In this document: positions 21,425 to 33,739 of the stretch, piece after piece
Layout of the letters: every line of letters begins with the position of its first letter
Numbering within the stretch: the first letter of the stretch is position 1
NCBI RefSeq assembly: GCF_963678635.1
Contig: NC_087063.1
Coordinates: 76,097,617-76,161,616 of the forward strand
Source: Symsagittifera roscoffensis
Lineage: Eukaryota > Xenacoelomorpha > Acoela > Convolutidae
Direction of reading: 5' to 3'
Length of the DNA: 64,000 bases
Program-made: the position numbers and the translations under genes
The notes under the pieces: generated by a model
Seen by the model: the letters and a program-made list of their open reading frames with translations, nothing else
Databases searched by the model: none
Told to the model about the DNA's origin: nothing

Positions 21425-21772
21425 ATGAAGAAACGAATTGTAATTTTTTGCGCAAAAAAATTCAACGATATTTGTGAGGAGGAAATTGATTACTGGGTGA
21501 TCATTACAGCAGCTCAGCGACAAACAATTCAACAAGTTCTGGAGAATGTCATGAAAAAAGTAGCAACTTTGATACCTAAACGCAAGCTTTTTGCTTCTTC
21601 AATTACTTGTTCAACCTTACCGACTATTTGGAGAGTCTCCAGAAAATTATTGAAGCTCAAAACTTACATTTTTTTGGTTCATCAAATAAAAAGGCTAAAA
21701 AGTCTGACAACAAGGCGTTTTTTCCGTGCGATTTATGCCTAATTTTGACAGAAAAGTTGTTTTGTTGATCAA
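21425..21772 (+). pseudogene. Unassigned frameshifted coding fragment
   Basis: The first part, from ATG at 21,425 to about 21,585, reads KKFNDICEEEIDYWVII, then AQRQTIQQVLENVMKKVATL. After about 21,585 the protein-like frame shifts and reads FCFFNYLFNLTDYLESLQKI, IEAQNLHFFGSSNKKAKK, then FFPCDLCLILTEKLFC and a stop near 21,770. The mixed composition and helical heptads suggest a real but broken gene or a transposon ORF. The tail is loosely like the frame at 30,557 (LRKLLFPASKKAK). No family recognised. Confidence 0.3.
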
Positions 21773-21777
21773 GAACT

Positions 21778-23228
21778 GTGGATTTTGGGCTCAACCCTGA
21801 GATCGAATAAAACATAAACTATTTATTGATCGAACTACCACGGTTAAAATAAGGCAATATTTTGTGTGGGCGTTTTTCAAGGTAAATTTCTCGAACTCTT
21901 ATGGTTTTCAGACAAAAAGATAAGTGTCATTCAGCATCATCAATTGAAATCACTACAAACTAAATTTTGGCTCTTTTTTTGAAAGACCACGGGATGTTCG
22001 ACTGGTTTTGGTTTTAAAAGATGAGGCTACCTGCTACAAGCATGGTTTCAAAATCCAACACACAGTTATTCAGCAGAAGGTCTAGCATAACTTGTTTAAC
22101 GCTAATTTCTGACCTTCACCCAAAAATGTAACTGGTTATGGAATTTATCAGAATTTGAAGGGTTGAACATCGAAACCTGAATATTCTCATCAATTGTGTC
22201 GACATGGTATCCAATTTTGTGGTACATCGTAAAAACGGTTGCTAAATTTTTTGCTAAAAAGGAAGTTGCAACAAAAATCAAAATCAAAAAGATCAATTTT
22301 CGTACCTTGCATCATTTAGGACATGGTTTTCAATTTGACTAGAATGCAAAACAAAAAAAATGAAGTGTTCAGTACTGAAATTCGAATGTTTTTCGAGGAC
22401 TTTTTATGTTCCATTTAAAATCAGATATAAGGCGCATTTAGACTTAAGTTGATTGATTTTTTAGCTTGTTTTTCAAAAGAAAGATTTTCATTTATGCCAG
22501 CGCTTAATTGTTAGTCAGATAAAAAACTTTTCGGAAATTAGTTCCTGCAGTTTCTTAAATGATTTGGACCCATTGAGTTTTTAAAAGTTCATTCTTCCTC
22601 ATAACCTTTGGCAGACAAAGCAATTTTTAATTGGGTCAATGTAGGGTTTAGTTTCCACGGGGAGTTAGAAAAAAGAATGGAAATTCTATTTTCAATTAAA
22701 AAAACAATATTGCTTCGCAGTGTAGATTTTCAGCAATAGTTTCAAATGGGTATTAAATGTTCCTGTGGCGTTAAGAGTTTGAGGTTTATGTCAATTTCGA
22801 AACAAAAAAACCATCAGCCGATTGATAATAGTAAGTTCATATTAAAGAGGGGAACGTTGAAAAAAATCAGCAGACATTTTAATTCCCAAAGCGCCTCAAG
22901 GACCAGAAAAACTGGTCTGAAAATTTTCTAATTGGATCCTATTTCAGCGAGGAGTGGAAATTGAATAGACCTCAATTTGAAAGTTCGTCGTTCAGAAAAC
23001 AAATTGTATACTTTTTCAGTTTATACAACCAATAAATGGGTCGCTAAAACGTTTTGAAAGCAACCAAGACTGCTTATATGTCATAGCGAACCAAAGAATG
23101 GCCCGATTGAACTTGAAGGCTAGCTAGAAAAGTTTCCCTTGAAAGACTAATTAAAAATTTTTCTACCTTGTTTTTGTCATTTTATCTCCGCCATCCCCCT
23201 GTCTTATCATCCAACACGCGGTTGTTTT
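21778..23228. other. AT-rich intergenic stretch
   Basis: No supported gene. Frames at 22,102-22,296 and 22,746-22,931 lack coding character. No repeat shared with the rest of the window was noticed. Confidence 0.45.
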
Positions 23229-23305
23229 TAAGGTCTCGTATTTTAACAAAACTGCTAATATCAGGTCGAAGCCTTTAATTTTTTGACTGCTTTTTGAGTA
23301 CTTAT
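23229..23305 (+). mobile_element. HINE-like start fragment (split copy?)
   Basis: AACAAAACTGCTAATATCAGG, then TCGAAGCC, TTTGACTGC and TTTTTGAGTACTTATTAGTAG follow the order of the family's hairpin end. The other end of a similarly diverged copy lies at 24,385-24,652, so the ~1.1 kb between may be an insertion. Confidence 0.45.
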
Positions 23306-23329
23306 TAGTAGCGTTCGCTTTGAAAAAAA

Positions 23330-23575
23330 ATGGATGAAGTTTTCAAAAGATTGAAAATTAAATTAGCTTATTTTCGAGTTTTTTTTGAAACCCTGCCTCC
23401 TCAAGTTAAGTTAAGCGCAGAAGGGTCAATTTTACATATTGGATTGTATCAAATAAACCAACAAGCTTGCCTCAAACTTTTGAAATTTGTTAAACATTTG
23501 TTAAACGGATCAGACTGTGCCATTCCACCGGATGGCACAGTCGAACCTTCCGACGCACGCCGAAAACAACGTTAA
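23330..23575 (+). CDS. Small unassigned ORF, 81 codons, ATG start
   Basis: Starts with ATG and has an even amino-acid mix: FKRLKIKLAYFRVFFETLPP, then QVKLSAEGSILHIGLYQINQ, QACLKLLKFVKHLLNG and a proline/charged tail (CAIPPDGTVEPSDARRKQR). The short CCACCGGATGGC / GCACAGTC segment in the tail is a small palindrome. It may be the coding part of an element inserted into a HINE-like copy. No family recognised. Confidence 0.3.
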   Translation: MDEVFKRLKIKLAYFRVFFETLPPQVKLSAEGSILHIGLYQINQQACLKLLKFVKHLLNGSDCAIPPDGTVEPSDARRKQR

Positions 23576-24384
23576 AGGCGTTATTACCAAACTTATAGTC
23601 AGAAAGAGGCTCAGAATGTCCAGAGCTTTAATTTTCCCAAAATTTCGGTTTGGACTGGAACATTTCTGAGAAATACGAAAAATGGCCATTTTGACCAGAA
23701 ATATACGAAAAAATAGAACAGCCGTTAGTCGGAAAACAGAGAGAAAGTAGAAGATAAACGAAGCCTCTTATCGTGACATCAAGACACGATAAAATGCCTA
23801 ATGGAAAAAAATTGTGGAAACAGAAGGTCCACTGGGACATTCGGGATTGTACCGAAACCCCCCCCCCCCCCGGCAACAAAATTGGAGAGGTATTGACGTT
23901 ATCTTTGGAAGAGTGCGGAATTAAAGGCCCAGTGCCCAGAGACTGTTAGAAAACTTGAATCGTATTTTAGCTGCTGTAATACCCTGAACGCATTTGATTT
24001 ACTGAAATATTAATTTAGATCATGAGCAGTCGGAGTCGAGGAAAGAGTCAATCCATCTCTAATAGATTTAGTTTATAACTGTCAGTAAATACATATTTAA
24101 TTGTAGTTTTTAGTCGTGTTATTATTAGTCGTCACTTTGTCCGGGGATCCGAGACCAGGCTATGTGGTTAATTTTGCATGTAAACGAAAGCTGATTGAAA
24201 GTCGTTTGGCTGATGGTCTAAAAACGTAAATTTAACCATTAACACACCAGAAAAAGAACTGACTAGGTCAAGACGATTAAAAACGAGTCGAATTAAGGTA
24301 ACTGACGACAACCAGTCATTAATAGGTACTTTTTCTACGCTCCGTCACTGTGTAGTGTCTGGGCGAATGTTACAAAACATCGCC
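23576..24384. other. Spacer with C14 tract
   Basis: Contains 14 C at 23,858-23,871. Several short complex segments were seen, but no supported gene. Confidence 0.45.
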
Positions 24385-24652
24385 TACGCGGCAATAGATC
24401 ACTCAAAACAGTCCGCGTTAATTATCCCCAATTGGCCCAGCTGGCAAAATGAAGAACCGCCTTTTTTACGAAAAATCTTTTTCTTAAGCTGCGGACAACC
24501 TCATATTTTTCAGGTGATATCAAAACTGTTTTTATATTATTGTCAGATTGTACAAAAAGTTGTAAAAAACGTTTAGTTAAAAAGTCAAAAACTGACTGAG
24601 TTAAAAACCACATTAAGTATATAAAGTATTTGTTTCGAATTTCGGGACAATT
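24385..24652 (+). mobile_element. Diverged HINE-like element (right part)
   Basis: Matches the family from 'gcctacgcggcaatag' through 'cgcgttaattatccccaattggccc', 'ttttcaggtgata' and 'agttaaaaagtcaaaaactg' to the end TTTCGAATTTCGGGACA, followed by A. Confidence 0.55.
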
Positions 24653-24818
24653 ACAACCGATGGATGTTAATTTTTATAGAAATATAAAATATTACAAAAA
24701 TTTTTGTAAACATCAAAAGTGTGATCCACCGGTAATAATTGTCCCGAAGCTCAAAGAAGGTGATTTTATATGCGTAGTATGGTTGTTTTATTCAGTCAGT
24801 TTTCCGATTTTTTTGTAG
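24636..24818 (+). pseudogene. Possible DDE-transposase peptide (QPxD motif), very tentative
   Basis: The frame contains LQPMDVNFYRNIKYYKNFCK, then DPPVIIVPKLKEGDF. QP[L/M]DV-x-F-x(3)-[I/F]K is the motif around the last conserved aspartate region of pogo/Tigger/jerky-type DDE transposases. No upstream catalytic aspartates are visible, and the frame begins inside a HINE-like end, so this could be coincidence. Confidence 0.22.
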
Positions 24819-25065
24819 GTTAAAAATTCCACAAAGAACTGTGGTTGGAACGTTCCAGGCACAGTTATTTTTTCACAAAAGTTCTTTTGTTTTACCTCAC
24901 CAGCTGTTCTTTTTACGTATATAGTGCCGAGCGCTGATTTTGTTTGACTGGTACTTATGACACTCAATTTCTATTCAAAAAGAAGTTCGGTTTCTGGAAA
25001 TTCAGCAAATCAATTTTTTAAAAAGGTCTCTAGTTTGCACCGCATTATTAAAGTTTCAAGCAACT

Positions 25066-25457
25066 CAAGGCTGCTCGTATATCTAAACGTCGCTCTGAAT
25101 ATTTTGACTGCACGTTAAAGGTAAAAAAAACGTTTTTTTTTTGTTGAAAAGTATTTAAAAGAAAAACGTTTTTTTTTTTTTGAAATATTTTCGTTTCTTA
25201 AATTTTTCCCCAAAACTGGTATGTATTTAGCGTATGTACTAATAATAAGATTAAATGATTCAACTCAATTCATTATGGAACGCATTAGTAGACAGCTTAC
25301 GACTGCTTAAGGAATGCAGTTTATCGCGTTAATTTACCCAATTTAAAAAATTTTGAGTGAATTTTTATGCTTGAACTCCGAATAACAATTTTTTTTAGAT
25401 GTTATTTAAAAATTTCATCAAAACTGCTGAGTTAGATAGTCGAAAAATGACCATATA
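25066..25457 (+). mobile_element. Diverged HINE-like element (copy G1)
   Basis: Starts CTCAAGGCTGCTCGTATATC and keeps 'tgaatattttgactgcacg', 'ggaacgcattag', 'gcgttaattta' and 'agttagatagtcgaaaaatga'. The terminal hairpin end is lost. It resembles copy E more than the intact copies. Confidence 0.55.
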
Positions 25458-25695
25458 AAACAAGATTGCTCGTATATCAGGACAGAGCCTTGAATGTTCC
25501 GGCTGCCCTTAACTGGATTTGAATAGTTTTTGTTCAAAAAAATTTTGATAAAAAAATTTATTTTTTACTGACAATATTAACTGCAAATCCTAAAAATAAT
25601 TTGAGTAGAATGAATATGACCAAATATAGTTGATCTCACTTCAGTTTGGAACGATTAAAAATGCCATTAATTCGCCACGCCTAAATATTTTGAGT
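25458..25695 (+). mobile_element. HINE-like element, truncated (copy G2)
   Basis: ACAAGATTGCTCGTATATCAGG, then GAATGTTCCGGCTGCCC, followed by a shortened body up to 'acgattaaaaatgccattaattcgccacgc'. Lies head-to-tail behind G1. Confidence 0.55.
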
Positions 25696-27165
25696 ATTGA
25701 AAGTATCAGAATTTAATTCGAGCACCGTTGCCACGAGCATTGTAGTCTAGTGCTTGTAGTCTATTAAAATTACATGTTCATTTTTTTGAGTGCAGGCATA
25801 CTACTCTTTTGACAATCCAAAAACAACGAGATTGATACCATACGCTGTTGTTTTCTCTTTAAAACAATTGGTCTGAATAAAAACAAAACAGTGCAGGCAT
25901 ATATAAATCATTTTCTTTGAAAATCGGTACAAAAAAACTGGCCCAAGCTTAAAAATTCAGTTTTATTCAAAAAATGGAGCAAAATTTTTCAAAGTTGTTT
26001 CATATCAACGGGCGTCAAATGTAGACGACTGGAAATATTCTTAGAATTGGAAAAAAGACACAACTTTTTTCGTTTCTGATTGTCGGGATGGTGAAGCCAC
26101 TGAGTTTTGCATGATTACAGACAGTATCGATCAGAAGCGGTTTCAAGGGACCCTATGAACACAAAAAAGCTCCCGCCTTTGGTTTGTTTTACATCCTTAA
26201 CTTTACTGTTGTATATCCATTAGCCATTTCGTAATTTTTCTCAAACATAAATTCTTCTACTTATTTTAGCGTTTTTCTATCTAAATTTTTAAGAGGAACG
26301 CGCACCGAAAATGTGCAATTGCATGGTTCAAAAACATAGCAAAAAGGTAATATTTTTGATCCGTTTTCATCCATGGTTTGACGAAATTTGACAAATTTTT
26401 GTCAAAAATTAGATAAAAATCCATCTCAAATATTTTTAGATATCTTAAACTTAAAGTTTTTAATCGCAGAAGTATCCTAATCGCAGAAATGTTTGGTCAA
26501 AAATAGTGATTTGGGTTACAGCAACTCTTTTTTTTTCAAAAAATAAACGTAGTCAATTAAAGCCACTATTAATGATCCCACCTTTTTTTAGTCACCACAC
26601 AAACATAACATACGCAAACTGGAAAAAATAGCTAAGGTGAACCTTGACTTTTCACAAATCATGACATGAGAATGATAGAACAGAATTTTCGCGTACTATC
26701 TCAATTAGAGCAATTTTTATACTCATGGTCTGTTATCTAAACAAGCCCTGGCTATTGTTTTAAATACTTGGCTGGCTCGTCTGTTTGCAAAAAGGTTTCT
26801 ACTTTATAAACAATTTGCTTTTTCCTTTTCCCCCCACCTGCAAATTTTTACATTTGAAGTTTCTGCTCAAAATGTTTGATTGTCATGAAAATTGACATGT
26901 ACACTAATTAGGCCACGACAATCATATTTGGTCATCATAATTAACCTTCTAAAACCACTCGTTAGACCATAAAAATAATGGAAGGAAAAAGAGCCGTCAA
27001 ATTGGTTGACCTAAAAAAATGGTCAACAAAATTTTTTATCTTTTTTCAAAAAACCGCCCCCCTAGAAAATTTTTCTGCACATGCCACTGCTCATTATGAC
27101 ATTTTTTATGAACAGGCAATGGTGTGCGCAGAAATTTTTCTAGCTGGGCTTTTTCAAAAAAATGT
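25696..27165. other. AT-rich intergenic stretch
   Basis: No gene was supported. The plus frame 26,978-27,169 is short and shares no motif. Last part leads into the AGGTCGAC repeat. Confidence 0.45.
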
Positions 27166-27169
27166 TTGA

Positions 27170-27420
27170 AAACGTTGTCGACTTTAGGTCGACCAATTAT
27201 ATTTTGCGAGCTCTCCTAAAATTTTATAAGGACCCCAATTAGTCAAAAACTTTCTGCGCCGCAAGCAAACTTTTGAAAAAAAACAGGCTGAAAGTGAAGT
27301 TTTAAGCATATCTTATAATATTTGACCAAAAATTGCGTTTTTTTTTGGCGCGCGCTCCCCCCACCCCCTCAAAATTATATTGGTCAGCAAACTTTTGATA
27401 TTGGCCAGCTAAAACTGGAT
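27170..27420. repeat. Member of a dispersed 'AGGTCGAC / GCGCGCGCTCCCCCC' repeat
   Basis: Blocks 'aggtcgac', 'gagctctcctaaaattttataaggaccccaatt' and 'aaaattatattggtcagcaaa' reappear at 44,030-44,230 and, partly inverted, at 57,180-57,370 and 58,450-58,500. The family is tied to the GGATCT-ended elements described at 44 and 58 kb. Confidence 0.5.
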
Positions 27421-28919
27421 CTCGTAAAATTGGATCTTTGGAAAAATTTGTGAACGATCGGATATTTTTAAACTACGTTGTCAGTTGACGTCAACGAAAA
27501 TCTTTCTGATTTAATTTTGAAAAGTTGGCAGAAAATTAAAAACTAAGATTTTTTCCATTTTTTTCACAAAAACTGACTGTAGAAGAAAATTACAATTTCA
27601 TGAGATTCCGCGGAATTTTTTATACCATACGAACACTTTTGATTAAAGAAGCTCAACATTTTTCGCCTGCAACCATTTGTTTTCAGGTTATGGGGAATTC
27701 GTAAGATTGTTGTGGCTGTTGTCTTCTTGAAGCCTCTGACTTTTCAGACTCTAATGAAGATTATTACTATGGTTACCTAGTTCATTCAGCCTTCTTCAAC
27801 ACCTCCCCTTCCCCTCTACTCATTTTAAACCCCCGTTGAAAAACATGAAAATAATAGAAAAAAAGACAATATAAAACGTAAGAAAATGTAAATATAAAAT
27901 AAAGTAAGCAAAAAAGCAAATAACTTGATTTTCAAACAGAAAATGTATCTTCGTCATATATTTCTCAAAAAGCAAACCTTTCAGTTGATAAAACTCAATT
28001 GAAATAGATTGATGACGTAGAAATTTTTTTAAAAAATATCCATTTTTAATAGATGCCAAACGGTTACTTTGAAATTTCATATAGATTGACAATGAAAAAA
28101 CAGTACAATTGATTGTTATATATGAGCGCTTGGTGCGGATGTACAAACGGTGTCTGGACAAAAATGAAGAAAAAAACACAAACAAATCTTCATAAAAGAA
28201 TTTTAAAATACTGAAAAAATATTTCCCATAAATTTCCTGTCAGAAATGGTAGTTCCTGCTTTTTTCAAACAAGCAAGTTGCACTACAAATGTGCTTCAGA
28301 TACCTTAGTTCTTAAAAAATATTCAGTGAAATAATTTGTAAATAAATTTTTTACAGTTTGATTTTTTTGTATGATTGCTACTTTAGCGACAATTCCAGTA
28401 GTTTTTGACAGTTGTTGTTTCGTTTGACCATTTCTTAGGTCAGAGATCGGTCATAATATTTGAGTTTCGTTTTTCCAAATAAATTCATTCTCAAACCATC
28501 GTGGAGTTAATCAGATTGGCTGGAATTTCGATTGAAAATAACTGGCACCCAAATAAAACTCCGTTAATGAATTGAATTATAATGACTTCATCTAAAAAAA
28601 CAGAAGGAAACCTAAGAGCCTACGAATTAACAGACTTAAAAAATTTTTGCCGAACCGTTTCCTCAAATGACCACTAAGTACTCCTTTCAATCAAAAACTA
28701 ATATCTTTTGTATAAAAGTTCTGAAATAATGATATTTTCGTATGACTATTAAAACTCGAAAAAATAAAAGTAAAGTTTTCAGAAAAACAGTGATTTATAA
28801 TAGTATCGAATAAATATTTCAAACACAAAATTACATTCACTTTATAATTATTAGTTTTTAAAACTTGTATTGACTCAGTAAGAAAGTAATAATAATAAAA
28901 AACAAAAAATAACAGCAAC
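27421..28919. other. AT-rich stretch, no supported gene
   Basis: Minus frames at 27,820-28,185 (121 codons) and 28,691-28,918 are F/Y/K/I-rich and look like chance in AT-rich DNA. The first has a very hydrophobic C-terminal half but no motif. Confidence 0.45.
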
Positions 28920-29217
28920 CACTGCTTCTAGAGTCACAAAAGATTAACCAGGACAGCCCACATATTTATAACCCACATACATGATTGCCAGAACTGATCT
29001 TTGATCTAAGCTTATACAGTTAAAACAACACAATAACTTGATGTTAGAACCCCCAGTCATAAGCCCAGTTAGAACCCAAGAAAACGCAACGAAATCATAA
29101 GAAAGGAGAAACCCTTCATCTAAATCACCTCTCAATAGTGTACTACCGACAACTGGCCTCACTCTCTAGTTAACAACGTCCTGAGCATGCTGGCCAAGCC
29201 CAACGCCCAAACCTGCC
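28920..29217. other. Compositionally distinct segment left of the MITE
   Basis: Few homopolymers. The minus frame 28,944-29,162 (ending GYKYVGCPG) is open for 72 codons. It has no recognised motif; it could be part of a larger unknown element ending at the MITE. Confidence 0.35.
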
Positions 29218-29963
29218 GTGCTACCCAGGTTGACGTCCATAGAAGAAAAATGCTTATCATACAGTTTCATATATGAAACTTATATGATATGCATTTTTTT
29301 CATAAACAAAAACAAAAATTTGAATTAAAAAATTTTTAATCCTTTTTTGGTGGCGAACTTGCTTTTGTGTTAAAATATAAATTTTACGATAAAAAATATA
29401 TTGCATGCAAAATTTGACTCTTTGTGTTTATAACGTAGTCCAGGATGAGTTTTTCATCCAAAAATTCAAAAATTACAAAAAAGTGTTTTTTATTGTAAGC
29501 ACGAATATTATCTTTTGTTTCATTTGCTAAAATAAAAATAAATTTGTAAAAAAAAACAGGCCTTTTTTCTCAACCACCAAAATTTTTTAACTAAAAAAAA
29601 ACTATCTAGCCGTTATTCAAAAGTTACTTTTTTGGCATATAATTCAATGTGAAAATGTTTTGAGTAACCTTCATAAGTTAAATCACCAAATGCAGTTCAT
29701 CTGTGTGATGACTGCCAGTTACAATCAGGGTTTTAAATGACAATAAATCCTTGTTAGCGTTTCGGTTGAAACAAAATTTCCAAACAAAATTTTTTTGTTT
29801 TTATTTATGGAAAAACTGCTTATCATACAACTTCATAGTATGGAAAAAATGCTTATCATACAATTTCTTATTATGGAAAAAATGCTTATTTTGCTATTTT
29901 CATACACTTACTTTTTCTCTATGAAAGAGTATGATAAGCATTTTTTGTCAACCCGGGTAACAC
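29218..29963. mobile_element. MITE-like element with GTGYTACCC inverted termini
   Basis: Left end GTGCTACCCAGGTTGAC and right end GTCAACCCGGGTAACAC are inverted repeats (15 of 17). Just inside each lies AAATGCTTATCATAC or its complement, with three further direct copies of that motif near the right end (29,817; 29,848; 29,882). The interior is AT-rich and non-coding. A clear target-site duplication could not be fixed. Superfamily unknown. Confidence 0.7.
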
Positions 29964-31528
29964 TGCTCGAATAAATCACACACTTTTTTTTTCAGAGCGG
30001 GCTTTTGTTTGATTCCGCTTTTGCGTGACTGATAAAACTCTTATGCAAACAACTGTTAACTGAATACTTTAAGTTCAACCTTACCCAATTATATATAAAA
30101 CTTTAGCCAAAAATGTCAATAACAACTCGATTTCAGTTAAAATGTAGATGAAACTTTGAGGCTTCGCCTCTGATAGGAACAGTTTTGCTATATTTTCTCT
30201 GAACCAAAAGATACGAGGTAGTTAGAGTTTACTGACAATGGTAGTTTTGAAGATCACCATCTGACCTATAGTTAAATATCTGTTAAATATCTGAACCATA
30301 GTGCACGCACAAATTTGGATCAGGAATTATATGGTAGCTAGCAGTCTTGAATAGCCATAACGCCAAAAAAGCTACAGTCACGTGACATAGAAATTTTAAC
30401 TGTTTTTATTTAATCAAGCAAATAAATGAATTTTGTTTCTATGATTTTTTGCCGTTTTCTCTGGAAAAATTAAGATATAAGAATTTTGTTCAGATGATGA
30501 ATGAAATGATTTGAAAAGAGTTAGCCGGGTAGAATTTTGAGAAACGTTGTTTCGAAGTGCGAAAATTCCAGTTTGAAATAACTAGTTTCAGTGATCTTCT
30601 TGCTGTGGACACCCTTGCAAATAAAATCAAGAATTTAAATTTGTTGGCTCAAACTATTTTTTTGGGAAGCAATGACCTCTATTTGCTGCTTATGTCATTG
30701 AATAACATCAGGCAAAATTTGAGAAAATTACTTTTTCCGGCGTCAAAAAAGGCTAAATGTTTGTGAATAATTTTGCTCAGATAATCGAAACAAGCTAACA
30801 GAAATGCTGTTTCATTAATTATTTCGCAAAAACTACTGCTTCGATTTTTGCACACGACTATTGTTGGCAGTTATGTTTTCTCTAAATTCTGTCCAGCATC
30901 TTTCTGTTTTTTTTATCCGTCAATTTTCGATGGCTCAAACAAAAAGTCTAGCTTATTATCAGATTCCCAAAGAATCAAATTGGGCCCATAAACTTCTGGA
31001 TCATCACTGCATATGACTTCTAATCTGCACAGAAAGTAATTTGAATCTCGACTGAAATTATATCAGTTTGAGAAATCAATCGACTCACTCCGATTAATGT
31101 TTTTGGTACCTAATTGTGTGTGAAAAACAAAACAAAACAAAACACAACTAAAAACTAAAGCACATCGAAGACAAAGTTCCTCGCCAAATTAGCGCTATGT
31201 TTTGCAGATTTTCTTTACCCATTTAACTTCAGAAAAAAGTATTAAACTGCGCTCAAAATTAAATCACATTGGATTGATGTATTGGATTTTCCTTGGTGTT
31301 TTTAGTATTTTATACTGCTTTAAGGTTGGAGATTATTCGAGAAAAATTTTCATTTTCTTCTTTAATTTGAAAACTTAAACTTTAAGAGTCAAAACATTGA
31401 ATCTCGTTTAAACTATATAGTACTTAAGTAAGAAAGACAAAAAAGTTCGAGTTCGCCGCTCAAGTTCAAACAGAATATTGACGCGTTCCTTCAGAAATGT
31501 TTGTGGTTCGTCAGCCTGCAACGTTCTG
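29964..31528. other. Intergenic stretch with one small frame
   Basis: The plus frame 30,557-30,766 (DLLAVDTLANKIKNLNLLAQ ... LRKLLFPASKKAKCL) has protein-like helices, but opens with a non-ATG codon and matches no family known to me. An AAAAC pentamer run lies near 31,127-31,145. Otherwise nothing. Confidence 0.4.
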
Positions 31529-31529
31529 A

Positions 31530-32046
31530 ACAAGACTGCCCGTATCAGGGCAAAGCCCTAAAGGTTCCGACTGCTTTTAAGGTTTATGGAGCAGTAATGA
31601 CCTTAAAAAATTTAATGTAATAAAAGAAAATAAAATTTTTCTCTCTAAAATTTGAATTTTTTAATGAAAATCATCCCCCACGCGCCATTTAAAGTTTAAA
31701 AGGATAGATTTCGATCCTTGTAACAAATCAATTATTGCAATTGAACTTCTTTCAACTAATTCGGAACGATTTCGAAACCGGATTAACTCTCCGCTTACAC
31801 GTTAATATATCGCGCGTTAATTGCCACAAATTGGCCAAAATGGTTATCTTTAAACCCCCATAAACTTACGAAAATTGATCACAAGTGAAACATCTTTTCA
31901 AATTGGAGCTCATGACAACAACAATTTTCGAATGATATAAAAAAAATCCGTCAAAAATGGCTAGTTAAAAGGTCGAAATTTGTCTGATGAAAAAAAACCC
32001 ACCACGAGAACAAATATTCCGTTACTTTCGTATCGAAAGTCGGAAC
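31530..32046 (+). mobile_element. HINE-like element, copy H
   Basis: Full length. ACAAGACTGCCCGTATCAGG, then GCAAAGCCCTAAAGGTTCCG at the start; TCGTATCGAAAGTCGGAACA at the end, flanked by A. Among the best-preserved copies. The plus frame 31,980-32,219 runs out of its poly-A tract and is a shadow. Confidence 0.8.
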
Positions 32047-32240
32047 AAAAAGGTTATACTTTAGCTGAAGGAGGAGTTGAAATTCTGAGGAATTGGATGT
32101 TTATAATTCCGTTACCTAAATTCCTCCTCCAATTCCCCACGCCCTCCCCCAAATGCCCCCCTTCCCCACCCTTCCCCCTTCACCTAAAAATTAACATAAT
32201 ATTCTGCTCTTTTTATTGATGGTATTGATTTAAAAAGAAG
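32047..32240. other. Pyrimidine-rich spacer between copies H and I
   Basis: Contains a C/T-rich run (about 32,110-32,190, cctccaattccccacgccc-type). No gene. Confidence 0.5.
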
Positions 32241-32780
32241 ACAAGACTGCTCGTATCAAGGCGAAGCTTTGAATGCTCCGACTGCCTTTTAAGGTCTATG
32301 AAAGGTAAAAACGTGAAAAAATTAAACGTAAAAAAAAAAGAAAAAAAAATGAAAAAAAAATTTAAAAAAAATTCGCGATTTTTTGTGAAAATTATCTCCC
32401 CACACGCCATATAAAAAACATAGTGATAAATTTAGCTTCTAGTAACAAATCAATTCTGGCAAATAAGCTTCCTTCAACCAATTTGGAACGATTTCTAAGA
32501 CTGACTAAATCTACGCTTACGCGTTAATAGCGCGAAATATATCGAGCGTTTATTGTCCAAAATTGGCCAAAATGCCAATCTTTAAACCCCCGTAACTTTA
32601 CGAAAATTGATCACAGGTGAAATATCTTTTCAAATTTAAGCTCAGGACAACAATACCTTTTGAATGATATTTAAAAATTTCGTCAAAAATGGCTAGGTAA
32701 AAAGTCGAAATTTGTCTGAAGAAAAAAAAAACCCATCCGAGCACAAATATTCCGTTACTATCGTATCGAAAAACGGAACA
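32241..32780 (+). mobile_element. HINE-like element, copy I
   Basis: Full length, head-to-tail behind copy H with ~195 bp between. ACAAGACTGCTCGTATCAAGG to TCGTATCGAAAAACGGAACA. The terminal hairpin is changed (AAAGTC to AAAAAC). Confidence 0.8.
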
Positions 32781-33739
32781 AAAATACAAACAACTGGCAA
32801 TATTGATTATTCATGTTAATTTACGGTGTCATGAAAAATTTTTCAAAGAGAAATTTTTCGAAGGAGGAACATGTTACATTCGATATTGATCTGACTTGAA
32901 CTATAGAGTCTTACAGATGATGAAAATCGCTGCGCTCGAATTTCCTGATTTCTAAGAGCATAAACTTTGTTAAAATATAAACTTTTTGTTTAGTGATTTT
33001 CAAACTCGTGTAAAATGCCTATTTTGCTGATCTGGTTGAAATATTGCGTTTGCGGTTATCCTGTATAAATGTATTTCAATAAGAATACCATTTTGGAACA
33101 ATTCTTTGCTTATCTCATTGCACTTTACTTTTCAAATGCAATTTCAGCTGTTTCGATTTTTCGCGCAGATTTAACGTCAGTTAGTGTAATTAGGAATGCA
33201 TATTCTAATCTATACTCCCGAGATTTGTAGGAAAATACCAAATATCTTTACATCCTGGACAGATAAATTTCTTAAATTTGCTTAAAATAAATTGATTTTG
33301 TAATCCGATTAACAACAAAAAGAAACCATTAATCCAAAACTCTCGAACATATATGATAAAAAAAATTAGCTTATCTAATCCGAACATATCCGTTTAATTG
33401 AGCCAAAAAGTCTCGTCTGATTTGGCAGCATAGATAGCAATTACTGCAAACTTCTATCAAAAAGTTCTCTGCTTGCCAAAAACAATTTTTCAAACTTGCC
33501 CCAATTACCATCAAATTTGTTAAATTTGTAGGATCATGTTAACATCCTACAAATTGTTTATTTTCATGATTTTTTCATGTTCTGTCTGTTATTCGTTTTT
33601 TGTAGTCAAATGTTGTCGATTATGCCAAAACAAAAATTTTTTCCGCACTTGTACAATTTTTTCATCAAACCACGTACAAAAAATGGACACTAATTGAAGA
33701 ACTTTTTTTGCAGTTCTTATGAATATAGTCGAAACACTC
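32781..33739. other. AT-rich spacer with a 12-bp-stem hairpin
   Basis: AATTTGTAGGAT (33,523-33,534) pairs exactly with ATCCTACAAATT (33,544-33,555). The minus frame 33,205-33,387 lacks coding character. Confidence 0.5.

Noticed and set aside
27820-28185. 121-codon minus frame with hydrophobic C-terminal half
   Set aside because: Composition (F, Y, I, L, K, S) is what AT-rich DNA yields by chance; no motif, family or ATG context.
31980-32219. 79-codon plus frame with proline-rich end
   Set aside because: Begins in the poly-A tract of HINE-like copy H and continues into a C/T-rich spacer; proline codons come from the C-run.
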